From the NCBI RefSeq assembly GCF_004117075.1, contig NZ_CP026721.1, forward strand, positions 1,550,001-1,614,000: DNA of 64,000 nucleotides, given 5' to 3'. Each line of letters starts with the position of its first letter. The stretch's first letter is position 1. The notes below the pieces were generated by a model. That model made no database searches and was not told the DNA's origin. It saw only the letters and a list, made by a program, of their open reading frames with translations. The DNA comes from Fervidobacterium changbaicum. GTDB lineage: Bacteria; Thermotogota; Thermotogae; Thermotogales; Fervidobacteriaceae. A program made the position numbers and the translations under genes. Below are positions 41,836-51,068 of this stretch, one piece after another.

Positions 41836-43158
41836 TTGGTTGTAAAAAATGGTTACGTTTGGAACGGAAGGATTTTTGAGAAGAAGGACCTTTACATTGA
41901 GAATGGTGGATTTGTGCCCCACTCAGACAACGGACCTGTGGTTGACGCCACAGGTCTATTTGTAATGCCCGGATGGGTAGATTCGCATGCTCACATCATC
42001 GGAACTGGAGTGAAGATTCTAACGCACGACCTGGCAAAAGAAAATTTGGCAGATGTGTTGACAAGCGCAAGTAATTCTTCTGAAAACTTTGTAATTGCTC
42101 GTGGCTGGGAGACGTTACCTGAAAAAGCTTTGCTTGATAAGGCAAACGCACTAAAAAGACCTGTGGTGCTGATAAGAAAGTGTGGACATGTTGCGTGGAT
42201 AAACAATTACATGAAAGAAAAGATTGGAAAGACGGGAAATAGTGCAAATAATGAGAACTTAATCTATGAGAATGAAATAGAAGAGATTTGGCATTCTTTA
42301 GGCGATGAGTTCTTTAAAAGGGCTTTTGAAATAGGTCAGCGGGTATTCTTAAAACACGGTGTCACGCAGGTGCATTCCGATGACTTTCATGGAGTCAGTT
42401 TTGATGTGCTAAAAGAATTGTTACAGAATAGCGAGCTTAGAGTGTTTGAAAAGCTTTACACTTACGAGCCTTGGAATTACGAATTTGGAGTGTATGGCAA
42501 TTCCAAAATCGGTGGTATTAAGTTGTTCGCCGATGGTTCGCTTGGTGGGAGGACTGCGTGGATGCACAATCCGTACAAAGATACTGGAAATTACGGAATG
42601 AATACCTTACCCGACAATTTTGACGAAATAGTGAAGTTTGCCGAAGCCAAAGGCATACAGTTGAACATCCATGTGATTGGAGATAGGGCGCTTTCGGAAG
42701 TTCTAGAAAGGCTTGAAAAAAATAGAACGAAGTTGAGACACAGGTTGATACATCTGCAATTTGTTTCAGAAAGAGATTTTCCAAAACTAAAAAGGTACTA
42801 CCTATCGGTTCAGCCACACTTCTTTTTCGAAGACATTCCCTTACTAGACAACGTATCTTTTGAGCTTGCTTATCCGTTTGTCAAAATGCACGAGGCTGGA
42901 TGTTTGATGGCATTTTCCACTGATTCCCCCGTTTCACCTGTCGATCCAAAGTACGTGCTTGAACATGCGTTGAAGATGGGATTTACAAGGGAGGATGCGA
43001 TCTATTACTATACAGAAGCAGGTTCTAAGATTGGTGGATACAAATGTGGAAAAATAGAAATAGGATACCATGCAGATTTTGCTTTATACGATGGTAACCC
43101 GTTGGAAAGAGATCCAGTTGCCGTCTTTGTTAACGGTAAGGAGGTAATGAGCAGATGA
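41836..43158 (+). CDS. Metal-dependent amidohydrolase (YtcJ-like)
   Basis: 440 residues from a TTG start. Amidohydrolase superfamily: [10 protein letters not shown] near 45 (HxH metal ligands), [16 protein letters not shown] near 170, [14 protein letters not shown] near 230, [13 protein letters not shown] near 275 with His, and [14 protein letters not shown] near 358 with the catalytic Asp. This set is typical of the YtcJ/exoenzyme regulatory protein AepA group. Natural substrate is unknown; an N-acyl or cyclic amide is likely. It overlaps mnmG by 4 bases. Confidence 0.87.
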   Translation: MVVKNGYVWNGRIFEKKDLYIENGGFVPHSDNGPVVDATGLFVMPGWVDSHAHIIGTGVKILTHDLAKENLADVLTSASNSSENFVIARGWETLPEKALLDKANALKRPVVLIRKCGHVAWINNYMKEKIGKTGNSANNENLIYENEIEEIWHSLGDEFFKRAFEIGQRVFLKHGVTQVHSDDFHGVSFDVLKELLQNSELRVFEKLYTYEPWNYEFGVYGNSKIGGIKLFADGSLGGRTAWMHNPYKDTGNYGMNTLPDNFDEIVKFAEAKGIQLNIHVIGDRALSEVLERLEKNRTKLRHRLIHLQFVSERDFPKLKRYYLSVQPHFFFEDIPLLDNVSFELAYPFVKMHEAGCLMAFSTDSPVSPVDPKYVLEHALKMGFTREDAIYYYTEAGSKIGGYKCGKIEIGYHADFALYDGNPLERDPVAVFVNGKEVMSR

Positions 43159-45050
43159 AGATAGACTACGGTAGTTATTTTGAAAGGCCAGAGGACGATT
43201 ATTCGTTCGATATCATAGTCATAGGTGGAGGACATGCAGGAATCGAGGCTGCTTTGGCAAGTGCAAGGCTTGGGTTTAAAACGATGCTCATAACTGGCAA
43301 CCCAGACAACGTGGGATGGGCATCGTGTAATCCCGCTATCGGTGGATCTGCCAAAGGGATTGTTGTGCGTGAAATAGATGCACTTGGTGGGGAGATGGCG
43401 AAAACCACCGATGAAACGATGATAAATGTGAGAATGCTCAATACAAGTAAGGGACCTGCAGTTCAAGCTTTGAGGGCACAGATAGACAAGTACGGTTATT
43501 CAAGAACGATGAAGAGAAAATTGGAAAGTCAAGAAAATCTGCTGCTGCGCTATGGAATTGTAAGGGAAATCATCGTCGAGAACGGTAAAGTTTCAGGGGT
43601 TGTGGACTCATTCGGAATAGATTATCGCGCACGTGCGGTTATTGTTACTACAGGAACGTTTTTAAGGGGACGTATATTTATCGGCAGAGAGACGATGGAA
43701 GCTGGTCGAATGGGCGATTTTTCAGCGCATGGCTTGACGGACTCACTGATAAAATTGGGATTCAAGGTGGGAAGGTTTAAAACTGGAACTCCCGCTCGTG
43801 TTTTGAAAAGGAGCATAGACTTTTCGAAAATGGTAAGACAAGACACCGACGACGTGCCTTGGGCGTTCTCGCACTTTAACGAACCAAAAGTACTGCCGAA
43901 AGATTATCCGTGCTGGTTAACTCATACCGTTCCAGAGACTCACAAAATCATAAGAGATTACCTTATCTTCTCACCTCTTTACGGTGAAGTGAAACTCATC
44001 CAATCGAAAGGGCCAAGGTACTGCCCTTCGATAGAAGACAAAGTGGTAAAATTCGAGCGTGAAAGTCATCAAGTGTTCGTTGAGCCGGAAGGAAAGGATA
44101 CGGAAGAGTACTATCTTAATGGCTTATCGACCAGCCTGCCGTACGCTGCTCAAATCAAAATGCTTAGAACAATTCCCGGACTTGAAAATGTGGTCATCGT
44201 TAGACCGGCCTATGCGGTTGAATACGACTACATCGACCCAACACAGCTTTATCCCACATTAGAATCGAAACTTGTTGAGAATCTTTACTTCGCCGGACAG
44301 ATCAACGGAACGAGTGGTTATGAAGAAGCGGCGGGTCAGGGGATAATAGCGGGAATCAACGCAGCATTGAAGCTGCGCGAGGAAGAGCAGCTGATTTTGA
44401 GAAGGTCGGAAAGTTACATAGGTGTCATGATCGATGACCTTGTTACAAAGGGCGCAGATGAGCCCTACAGATTGTTGTCATCAAGAGCGGAGTACAGATT
44501 ACTTCTCAGGCACGATAACGCACATATCAGATTGGCAAAATACGGTTACAAAGTCGGGTTAATTCCAAAGAGTTTCTACGAAAGAGTTTTGGAAATTGAG
44601 CAAGAAGTGCAAAGGCAATTGGAAAGACTCGAAAATGTGAAAGTACCACCTTCAGGACAGGTCAATGACTTGTTAGTAAGAGTTGGTTCTACACCTTTAA
44701 CGGAAGGTACAAGACTTGCAAAGCTGCTCAGAAGACCTGAGGTTAAATACGAAGATATTCATATGTTGGATCCAGAACCGATTACCGATAAAGAGGTCCT
44801 GACACAAGTAGAGATACAGCTTAAATACGAAGGTTACATTAAATCAATGCTGGAGCAGGTCAGAGTGTTTGATGAGTACGAAAATTTACAAATTGGAAAC
44901 ATAAAATTTACAGAAGTACCAAACTTGTCGACAGAAGCGCGCGAAAAATTAGAAAAAATCAAGCCATTCTCAATTGGACAAGCTATGCGAATCCCAGGTG
45001 TGACTCCTGCAGACATTATGGCATTGTTGACGTATATTAGGAAAAAATGA
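43155..45050 (+). CDS. mnmG: tRNA uridine-34 carboxymethylaminomethyl-modifying enzyme MnmG
   Basis: 631 residues. FAD-binding [19 protein letters not shown] near 20-38. [10 protein letters not shown] near 60 and IDALGGEM are typical, as are [12 protein letters not shown] near 170, [14 protein letters not shown] near 325, [13 protein letters not shown] near 380, and the C-terminal [10 protein letters not shown]. Works with MnmE to modify U34 of certain tRNAs. mnmE is not in the window. The ATG overlaps the stop of the amidohydrolase gene. Confidence 0.97.
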   Translation: MKIDYGSYFERPEDDYSFDIIVIGGGHAGIEAALASARLGFKTMLITGNPDNVGWASCNPAIGGSAKGIVVREIDALGGEMAKTTDETMINVRMLNTSKGPAVQALRAQIDKYGYSRTMKRKLESQENLLLRYGIVREIIVENGKVSGVVDSFGIDYRARAVIVTTGTFLRGRIFIGRETMEAGRMGDFSAHGLTDSLIKLGFKVGRFKTGTPARVLKRSIDFSKMVRQDTDDVPWAFSHFNEPKVLPKDYPCWLTHTVPETHKIIRDYLIFSPLYGEVKLIQSKGPRYCPSIEDKVVKFERESHQVFVEPEGKDTEEYYLNGLSTSLPYAAQIKMLRTIPGLENVVIVRPAYAVEYDYIDPTQLYPTLESKLVENLYFAGQINGTSGYEEAAGQGIIAGINAALKLREEEQLILRRSESYIGVMIDDLVTKGADEPYRLLSSRAEYRLLLRHDNAHIRLAKYGYKVGLIPKSFYERVLEIEQEVQRQLERLENVKVPPSGQVNDLLVRVGSTPLTEGTRLAKLLRRPEVKYEDIHMLDPEPITDKEVLTQVEIQLKYEGYIKSMLEQVRVFDEYENLQIGNIKFTEVPNLSTEAREKLEKIKPFSIGQAMRIPGVTPADIMALLTYIRKK

Positions 45051-45097
45051 GAATTTTTGGAACTTAATCGGTAAAAACAATTAAGCGCCACCCAATT

Positions 45098-45125
45098 TTG
45101 ACAAAACGAATTTTTATGGTAAAAT
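45098..45125 (+). promoter_or_regulatory. Sigma-A promoter of the LysM peptidase-prmA unit
   Basis: -35 TTGACA (45098-45103, perfect match), 16-base spacer, -10 TAAAAT (45120-45125), 45 bases before the GTG start. Confidence 0.75.
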
Positions 45126-45169
45126 ATAACAGGATTTTTTTGTTACAATCAGAATAAGGGGTGGTAGAA

Positions 45170-45970
45170 GTGCGAAAAATATTGGTGTTTTTGATATTAT
45201 CAATTGTTGGATTGACATTTGCATTTTATATAAACTACCAGGTTCAGTCGGGGGACACTCTTTACAGTATATCGAAGGGGTTTGGAATTCCTATTCCCGT
45301 TATTCTTGACTGGAATCCAGAGGTGTCACCATCAAGTTTAAAAGTTGGTCAAAAGTTGAAGATACCATTTGTACCTGGAGTGATGTATAAGCCTGTTAAA
45401 ACGTTAACCCTTTCTGATTTGGCGAAGATATTTTTTATTGATCCCGAAGAGATTTTAGCGATCAATCCTTCAATTGGTAGTAAAGTTACAGCAGGTAAAG
45501 AAGTGTTTGTACCGCTTGGTAAAGTGAACACTTCTTTTACACAGCTTGCAGATTACATCTGGCCTGCTTATGGGCGCATTTCTTCGGAGTTTGGATGGAG
45601 GATCCATCCCATATACAATAAAACAATGTTCCACACGGGGATTGACATAACTGCAGATACGGGAAATCCTGTTTTTGCATCAAGGTCGGGGGTAGTTAAA
45701 TTCGCTGGATGGAAGTCTGGATACGGAAATTTGATAATCATTGACCACGGCAGTGGAATAGAAACCTACTACGCACATTTATCGAAAATTAATGTTTTTG
45801 TTGGTTTAAGAGTAGAAAAGGGCGATTTGATCGGAAGAGTCGGAAGCACAGGTACGTCCACAGGCCCGCATGTACATTTCGAAGTTAGAATAGGCTCAGA
45901 AGCGAACGATCCTGTAGCCTATCTACCAAGAACGAACACTTATGTTATGAGGAGGGTGCTCTCTGAGTAA
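45170..45970 (+). CDS. LysM-domain M23 peptidase (cell-wall endopeptidase)
   Basis: 266 residues from the GTG at 45170, which is placed correctly behind AAGGGGTGG; an in-frame GTG at 45161 is too close. Signal peptide (ILVFLILSIVGLTFAF). First LysM at about 23-68 (YQVQSGDTLYSISKGFGI). A second, weaker LysM-like segment at about 73-115 (TLSDLAKIFFIDPEEILAINP). M23 domain at about 130-255 with FHTGIDI and GPHVHFEVR, the HxxxD and HxH zinc ligands. Probably cuts peptidoglycan cross-links or activates amidases during division. All zinc ligands present, so likely active. Confidence 0.93.
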   Translation: MRKILVFLILSIVGLTFAFYINYQVQSGDTLYSISKGFGIPIPVILDWNPEVSPSSLKVGQKLKIPFVPGVMYKPVKTLTLSDLAKIFFIDPEEILAINPSIGSKVTAGKEVFVPLGKVNTSFTQLADYIWPAYGRISSEFGWRIHPIYNKTMFHTGIDITADTGNPVFASRSGVVKFAGWKSGYGNLIIIDHGSGIETYYAHLSKINVFVGLRVEKGDLIGRVGSTGTSTGPHVHFEVRIGSEANDPVAYLPRTNTYVMRRVLSE

Positions 45971-45971
45971 T

Positions 45972-46781
45972 TTGAACAAAGATAGTAAGGTATTTAAAGA
46001 GGTTGTCTTTGTTTTTGATGAATTGAAGCAAGATGTTGTCGATGAAATACTTTACGGTGAATACGATTATTACGAGATAGAAAGCAGCGAGGGAAAATTC
46101 CTCGCTGTTGTTTCGCCATATGGGGAAAAATTGGAGGAAGTCAAGAAGACTTTAATGGACGCTGGCCTAACGTTTGTGGGTTACCGAGAGACGAGACCAG
46201 AAGACTGGTTTAAGAACATAATAACGGAGCCTTTTGAAATGATAGAAGGTGTTTGGGTTGACCCTGATGAGCACCATTTAGAAGAAAAGAATGGAATTGT
46301 TGTTTTGAAAATACCACAGGGGTTGGCTTTTGGAACAGGTCTGCATCAGACAACCAAGATGTCGGCTATGTACCTGAAAAAGTATTTGAAACCAGGTTTT
46401 GATGTTCTTGACCTTGGTTGTGGGAGTGGTATACTCGGCATACTTGCAAAAAAGCTTGGTGCTGGGAGAGTCTTGGCTGTCGACAACGACCCACTTGCCG
46501 TTGAGGTAGCTCAGGAAAATGCGATGAGAAATGACGTAGATATCGAAATAAGGTGGTCGGATCTATTCTCGAATGTTGATGGAAAGTTTGATATAATTGT
46601 TTCAAACATCATTGCAGAGATTCTCGTCGAAATGCTGAAAAATGCAAAGCACTATCTTAAAGATCACGGATTGCTTATACTATCAGGCATCATTGTTCAG
46701 AAAGCAAATCTTTTTGAAGGATACAATATTCTTGAAAAAATGGTGATGGACGAGTGGAACGCATTAGTGATAAAGATCTAA
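45972..46781 (+). CDS. prmA: Ribosomal protein L11 methyltransferase
   Basis: 269 residues. N-terminal substrate domain, then a SAM-dependent core. QGLAFGTGLHQTTKM near 114 and VLDLGCGSGILGI near 140 are PrmA signatures, as is IVSNIIAEIL near 205 (the N-I-x-A motif). Trimethylates ribosomal protein L11. The TTG start at 45972 lacks a well-spaced ribosome site: GGAGGG lies about 16 bases away, so initiation may depend on coupling to the peptidase gene, or a CTG at 45963 may be used. Confidence 0.93.
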   Translation: MNKDSKVFKEVVFVFDELKQDVVDEILYGEYDYYEIESSEGKFLAVVSPYGEKLEEVKKTLMDAGLTFVGYRETRPEDWFKNIITEPFEMIEGVWVDPDEHHLEEKNGIVVLKIPQGLAFGTGLHQTTKMSAMYLKKYLKPGFDVLDLGCGSGILGILAKKLGAGRVLAVDNDPLAVEVAQENAMRNDVDIEIRWSDLFSNVDGKFDIIVSNIIAEILVEMLKNAKHYLKDHGLLILSGIIVQKANLFEGYNILEKMVMDEWNALVIKI

Positions 46782-47269
46782 GAGTTATACACGCTCAGCT
46801 TGAAAGAAGCGTTGACAACGTTTTAGGAGTTGAAAAACGCTGCTCTTGTGGTTTCCCTCAGGTCATCCTCAGCTACCCCATCAGAGACGGTAAACCGTTC
46901 CCCACAATTCACTACCTTACATGCCCTCACCTAAGAAAAGAAGTTGCTAAGTTGGAGGAAAAAGGTTGGATCAAAAAATTCGAAGAGTTGCTTAGCAACA
47001 ACACAGAGCTATTCGGAAAACTTCAAAATGCCCACAAGCAGGTTATATCCAAACGACAGGCTCTTTTAAAACCCGAAGATTCAGACTGGTCATCGGTGCT
47101 CACTTCTGTTGGTACTGGTGGAATCAGGGATTGGAAGACGATAAAATGTCTGCATCTGCATCTTGCGGATTATCTTGCTGGAATCGATAATCCAATTGGG
47201 GAAATGGTGTATAATCTCATTGTAGAAAAAGAGTGTGCGGATTGTTTTTGCAAGACTTTTGAACTTTGA
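46754..47269 (+). CDS. DUF501 family protein
   Basis: 171 residues beginning GTG at 46754, overlapping prmA by 28 bases. The DUF501 pattern is clear: EKRCSCGFPQVILS near 27, FPTIHYLTCPHLRKEV near 48 with Cys and His, GTGGIRDWKTIKCLHLHLADYLAG near 120 (GGIRD and KCLHxHxAxxL), and CADCFCKTF at the end. The conserved Cys/His suggest metal binding. Function unknown. Found widely in Actinobacteria and thermophiles. Confidence 0.88.
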   Translation: MERISDKDLRVIHAQLERSVDNVLGVEKRCSCGFPQVILSYPIRDGKPFPTIHYLTCPHLRKEVAKLEEKGWIKKFEELLSNNTELFGKLQNAHKQVISKRQALLKPEDSDWSSVLTSVGTGGIRDWKTIKCLHLHLADYLAGIDNPIGEMVYNLIVEKECADCFCKTFEL

Positions 47270-47295
47270 GCTTCGTCTTTTCAGGGATGATGCTG

Positions 47296-48225
47296 TTAAC
47301 TTGTAGTGATGGAAGACAATAGAACACTCATAACACGCGCAATATCATTGCCATTCAGTTTCAAGAGATTTCTCACTACACAAAAACTGTTTACGTACAT
47401 TGGAAGATTGTCAATATTCTTAAATCCACGCTTGGCTCGTACAAAGTCTTGGAATAACGAAAACTTCGATTCACATTGATTGTTTTGCCCAAGTCTCACA
47501 ACAATATGATTGATATTCTTGTATAGTATCTTCACTGCACCATATGCACCAAGTCCATCTGTAATTAGTTCGATTGTTCTTTCGTTGTTACCAAAGAACT
47601 TCTCTAACAATATCTTCACTTGACCCATATCGCGATATTTGGATACATGCCAAGCAACAATAAGATTCGAATCGTGCTCAACTAAGAACCAAACATAGTA
47701 CTTTTTGGATTTAAACAAAACGACAGTTTCATCACCATGGACTTTGAAAGCATCTACAGGAACGAGGATGGAAAAGAAACAAGACAACTTAAGGATCCAC
47801 TTGTAGATAGCGACATGAGAGACTTTGATATTAAGTGAGTCTCTGATGGAACGCAAGGACACAGCTTTGAAATAAAGGACGAAGGCTTTAAGAACAATAA
47901 AGATAGGGAAACGGAAGAACTTGAAAGAGTCGAAAGGAAGAGGGACAAATTGAGGTAAGTTAGTTGGGATTTCGTCTCTGGTATGGCAAGAACGGCAACG
48001 GAACTTAACGAAGGCTTTTTTGATTTTGTGGATTTGCATAGTTTTTCCACAGACAGGGCATTTAGGATAAGGGAAAGAGAAGAGCTTGTGTTTTTTTGAA
48101 TGAACAAGTCTGAAAGTGCGCTTACAGTCTTTGCAAAAGTATTGTTGGTTACCGTACTTATCATGACCGTTTTTGTAGATGTTGGTAGAGCCGCATTTGG
48201 GGCAAGAGACTACAGAATTTTGCAT
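47296..48225 (-). CDS. Transposase of IS6-like element, copy 3
   Basis: 309 residues from the ATG at 48225, same ribosome site and domain content as copies 1 and 2. It shares VEHDSN with copy 2 and NGNDIARVMSV with copy 1. Intact, so possibly functional. The doubled upstream terminus could alter which end the enzyme uses. Confidence 0.9.
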   Translation of the reverse strand: MQNSVVSCPKCGSTNIYKNGHDKYGNQQYFCKDCKRTFRLVHSKKHKLFSFPYPKCPVCGKTMQIHKIKKAFVKFRCRSCHTRDEIPTNLPQFVPLPFDSFKFFRFPIFIVLKAFVLYFKAVSLRSIRDSLNIKVSHVAIYKWILKLSCFFSILVPVDAFKVHGDETVVLFKSKKYYVWFLVEHDSNLIVAWHVSKYRDMGQVKILLEKFFGNNERTIELITDGLGAYGAVKILYKNINHIVVRLGQNNQCESKFSLFQDFVRAKRGFKNIDNLPMYVNSFCVVRNLLKLNGNDIARVMSVLLSSITTS

Positions 48226-48247
48226 AGTGGAGTACCTCCTTTTTGTG

Positions 48248-48411
48248 AGAATTGATGGTGGGGGGTGTTCCACTAATAAGAAGATAATACGGTTTTTGGA
48301 AATTTTCAATACTTTTAGTTAACAGCATCAGAATTGATGGTGGGGGGTGTTCCACTAATAAGAAGATAATACGGTTTTTGGAAATTTTCAATACTTTTAG
48401 TTAACAGCATC
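48248..48411. repeat. 82-bp tandem duplication of the IS6-like terminus
   Basis: 48248-48329 and 48330-48411 are identical. Each unit starts AGAATTGATGGT, continues GGGGGG, and ends with the terminal AGTTAACAGCATC. The unit boundary falls exactly on the element terminus, which favours a nested insertion plus recombination over slippage. Confidence 0.95.
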
Positions 48412-48435
48412 TCAGGGATGAAGGGGGGCAAGGAT

Positions 48436-49731
48436 ATGGAGGGTTCAAGTTTTCTAAGCTCTTCTAATATCTTCCTGCTTTTTGATTTCCAAAATCAGCC
48501 CGTTGATGTCCAGCTTGTCTACAAAGAGGCTCAGAAATATGGAAGAATCGTAGGTGGAAAAGCATACGGTTCGTGGTCGAAAAACAAAATGGCTGCATTC
48601 GCTTTGTATAACTACGGCATCGAACTTGTCGAAGTGCCGGAGGCAGAGTTCTTGCCAAATAAAAAGGGGAACGATATAAGGCTTTCGGTGGACTGTATAG
48701 AACAGGCACTCAGAAATGAGGTTGTAGATACGTTCTTCCTTGTTACAGGAGATGCAGATTTTACCGCACTGGTGTATAAACTTAAATCGTATGGTAAACG
48801 TGTCATAGCACTTGCCAGAACCAAATCAACAAGTTACGAGTTAGTCTCCGCTGTCGATAAGTTCATACCTTACGAGGACCTTGTGAAGAGCGAAAATCTC
48901 ACCGATCCCGTTGATAGACTGGCTGAAGAAATGGAGATATTCCTGAAACGTTCCGGCAAAGAATTTACGCGTGACAACCTTTCTCGCTTCTTAACATCTT
49001 TTAACATCAATCCTTCAAAATACGGTTTCCAAACCATGCACGAACTTGTTGATGAAGTCTACGAAAGGAAGGTTCAGAAACCCGAAAGATTAAAGAACGT
49101 TAAATTGATGATTTTGAATGCGGTACTGTACGAATCGTTGAGTGAAAAGACACTACCAAAGTTCGCAGAAGAGAATAAGATTCCAATAAGCGATCTTAAA
49201 GCAGCGGTTGAAATTTTGGTAAACGACAACGTTTTGAAATTTTCAGAAGGTACATATGAAATAAACAGAAAAAAGGCGTTCTTTGCTACGTTGCTTGAAA
49301 AATATCCGGTGGTTCCCGAACACCTTTCGGAATTTGTAGAAAAGACTTACAAAGCGTTCGTTAACGGGCGTGTCAAGGCTTTAAATCAGCTCCTGCCAAG
49401 TGAATTTAAAGTCCCATCAAGCGAGTTTAAAAGCTACGTTGAAGCTATAAAAAGGAGCGGGTGTTTGAAAGGACTTGATGATAGTGACTACATATCGTAC
49501 TCCACACCTGCGAAGATTGTATGCGATATTGAAACATTCAAAATATCCACATTCGCCTACTTTGTCAAGCGTGTGTTGGCACAGACTTTCGTCTTTGAAG
49601 ATGAGTTGCACTACATAAGAGAGCTAATATTCTCAAATGACGAAACATTATTCACAAAGACTATGGATTACCTGCAGCAAACAGGGGAAGTAATAGAAGT
49701 GGGAGGTGTCTATTTCTACTCTCCGATATGA
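48436..49731 (+). CDS. NYN/LabA-type PIN-like nuclease domain protein
   Basis: 431 residues from the ATG at 48436; an in-frame ATG at 48418 overlaps the target duplication of IS copy 3 and precedes the ribosome site. The NYN domain covers about 10-155: LLFDFQNQP (first Asp), [12 protein letters not shown] near 78, and [23 protein letters not shown] near 100 with the conserved Asp pair. This matches LabA/DUF88 proteins with a PIN-like metal nuclease fold. Residues ~160-225 look like a LOTUS/OST-HTH RNA-binding repeat, and more helical repeats follow. RNA cleavage or binding is inferred. Overlaps rlmH by 4 bases. Confidence 0.85.
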   Translation: MEGSSFLSSSNIFLLFDFQNQPVDVQLVYKEAQKYGRIVGGKAYGSWSKNKMAAFALYNYGIELVEVPEAEFLPNKKGNDIRLSVDCIEQALRNEVVDTFFLVTGDADFTALVYKLKSYGKRVIALARTKSTSYELVSAVDKFIPYEDLVKSENLTDPVDRLAEEMEIFLKRSGKEFTRDNLSRFLTSFNINPSKYGFQTMHELVDEVYERKVQKPERLKNVKLMILNAVLYESLSEKTLPKFAEENKIPISDLKAAVEILVNDNVLKFSEGTYEINRKKAFFATLLEKYPVVPEHLSEFVEKTYKAFVNGRVKALNQLLPSEFKVPSSEFKSYVEAIKRSGCLKGLDDSDYISYSTPAKIVCDIETFKISTFAYFVKRVLAQTFVFEDELHYIRELIFSNDETLFTKTMDYLQQTGEVIEVGGVYFYSPI

Positions 49732-50189
49732 AGATAGAGATAATTATTCCAGGTAAAATCTCCAAGCATCTTTTACCAGCTCAAGAGTTCTACGAAGAAA
49801 AGATCTCGCGTTTTACAAAATTAGACATAAGCTTTGTTCCACTCGGTGGGGATATTAACACCACAGACCCAAAGGTCATACTCTCAAAAGAGGCAGAGTA
49901 CATTTCAAGAAAACTAAGAGAGCGCAAATACACACTCATCGACCTTTGGGGAAAACAGATGAGTAGTGAAGAGTTTGCACAATATTTGGACAAAAGTTTT
50001 CTCAAAGATTCTGAATTAGTCTTTGTCATAGGTGGACCTCTTGGGATTGATGAAAGTCTAAGGAAAAAAGCCAATGAGAAGATTTCATTTTCGAAGATGA
50101 CGTTTACACATGAGATGTGTTTAATTCTTTTGTTAGAGCAGATATTCAGAGGTTTTAAAATTTTGAGGAACGAGAAGTACCATTACTGA
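49728..50189 (+). CDS. rlmH: 23S rRNA pseudouridine-1915 N3-methyltransferase
   Basis: 153 residues, SPOUT fold with the trefoil knot. EAEYISRKL near 62, [15 protein letters not shown] near 82, [12 protein letters not shown] near 104 and a C-terminal [14 protein letters not shown], the RlmH signature ending in HY. Methylates a pseudouridine in helix 69 of 23S rRNA. Overlaps the NYN gene by 4 bases. Confidence 0.95.
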   Translation: MKIEIIIPGKISKHLLPAQEFYEEKISRFTKLDISFVPLGGDINTTDPKVILSKEAEYISRKLRERKYTLIDLWGKQMSSEEFAQYLDKSFLKDSELVFVIGGPLGIDESLRKKANEKISFSKMTFTHEMCLILLLEQIFRGFKILRNEKYHY

Positions 50190-50199
50190 GGACTGTGCT

Positions 50200-50226
50200 T
50201 AAGAAAGCTTCAAATGTATCCGATAA
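50200..50226 (+). promoter_or_regulatory. Sigma-28 (FliA) promoter of the flgM operon
   Basis: -35 TAAGAAAG (50200-50207), exactly 11 bases, -10 TCCGATAA (50219-50226). Bacterial flagellar sigma-28 consensus is TAAAGTTT-N11-GCCGATAA. The downstream CCGATAA is exact and the spacing is right. It lies 45 bases before the flgM ATG. Confidence 0.75.
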
Positions 50227-50271
50227 TTATCTCGGGAAGATTAATAACGTTTTGAAAAGGCGGTGACGTGT

Positions 50272-50559
50272 ATGATCGACAAAATCAACAAAGCGGGAAT
50301 GCAGAGTGCACAGAACGTTCCGGAGGTCAAAGGAAAAACCGAAAAGGGTGTAGAAAAATCTAAGGGGAAGGAAGTAAGAAAAGGTGCAAGTGATTCGATC
50401 GTAGTTGAGGAAGGAAGGAAAGTGGCCGAGTATATCGAGATGGCGAAGAGCTATCCTGAGATCAGAGTAGAACTCGTTAATAGTATCAAGCAGGCCATTG
50501 AAAACGGGACCTTTAAGGTTGATCCGGAAAAGATAGCTAAGAAGATATTGGAGGGGTAA
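50272..50559 (+). CDS. flgM: Anti-sigma-28 factor FlgM
   Basis: 95 residues from the ATG at 50272, after AAGGCGGTG. A Lys/Glu-rich, disordered N-terminal half is typical. The C-terminal sigma-28-binding region is KVAEYIEMAKSYPEIRVELVNSIKQAIENGTFKVDPEKIAKKIL, with key L-V-N-x-I-K-x-A-I-x-x-G-x-F at ~66-79. FlgM holds sigma-28 inactive until the hook is complete and FlgM is exported. The sigma-28 promoter upstream suggests feedback regulation. Confidence 0.92.
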   Translation: MIDKINKAGMQSAQNVPEVKGKTEKGVEKSKGKEVRKGASDSIVVEEGRKVAEYIEMAKSYPEIRVELVNSIKQAIENGTFKVDPEKIAKKILEG

Positions 50560-50560
50560 G

Positions 50561-51034
50561 ATGTTGCTAATGGAAAACTTGAAAAGCGAAGTCCGGGTTT
50601 TTGAAAGTATGATTCAAGCCTTTAGAGGGCTTGAAAGTGCTGTTTTAAACAGGCAGACAGATATGCTCTCAAAATATGCAGTTGCAATTGAGGAACTTTC
50701 CTTGGAAGTTTCGAGATTAGAAGACGAAAGGGATATTATTTTGAAAGAAATGGGGTACCACAATATAAAAGATTACATCAATAGGTCGACAGATGAAAAC
50801 ACTCCACAGGTAGCCTACCTTGCTGCTGAGATTGTTGAGAAACTCAACGAACTAACAATTGTTATCGAAAGCATAAGGCAAATATTCGAATTTGAGAATC
50901 ACTACTTCGAGTTTCTCAACAATCTTGTCAGAGGTATTAACCCTTCCCCAAATTATTCGTTTAACCAAAACAGACATGGGGTTTCTTCTTACAGTTCAAA
51001 CTACAACGCTCCCAGGTACGATAGTTTGAAGTAA
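50561..51034 (+). CDS. flgN: FlgN-like flagellar export chaperone
   Basis: 157 residues, mostly helical with heptad character (residues ~1-60 and ~85-125) and a polar, Asn/Ser/Tyr-rich tail. Its position between flgM and flgK matches FlgN, the export chaperone for FlgK and FlgL. Sequence similarity in this family is low, so the call rests on size, helix pattern and gene order. It starts 1 base after flgM, with GGAGGGG inside flgM. Confidence 0.78.
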   Translation: MLLMENLKSEVRVFESMIQAFRGLESAVLNRQTDMLSKYAVAIEELSLEVSRLEDERDIILKEMGYHNIKDYINRSTDENTPQVAYLAAEIVEKLNELTIVIESIRQIFEFENHYFEFLNNLVRGINPSPNYSFNQNRHGVSSYSSNYNAPRYDSLK

Positions 51035-51068
51035 CTGTTTCCTCAGCCAATAGAGGGAGTGATGAGAC

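Larger units (their letters stand above)
47289..48411 (-). mobile_element. IS6-like insertion sequence, copy 3 (1123 bp, with an 82-bp terminal duplication)
   Basis: The element runs from GATGCTGTTAACT (47289) to a second, outer AGTTAACAGCATC end at 48411. An inner end occurs at 48329. The perfect 8-bp target duplication TCAGGGAT at 47281-47288 and 48412-48419 brackets the outer end. Without the 82-bp repeat it is 1041 bp like the other copies. The transposase-promoter end faces the NYN-domain gene: 11 bases, GGGGGG, then the ATG 24 bases from the element edge. Confidence 0.94.
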
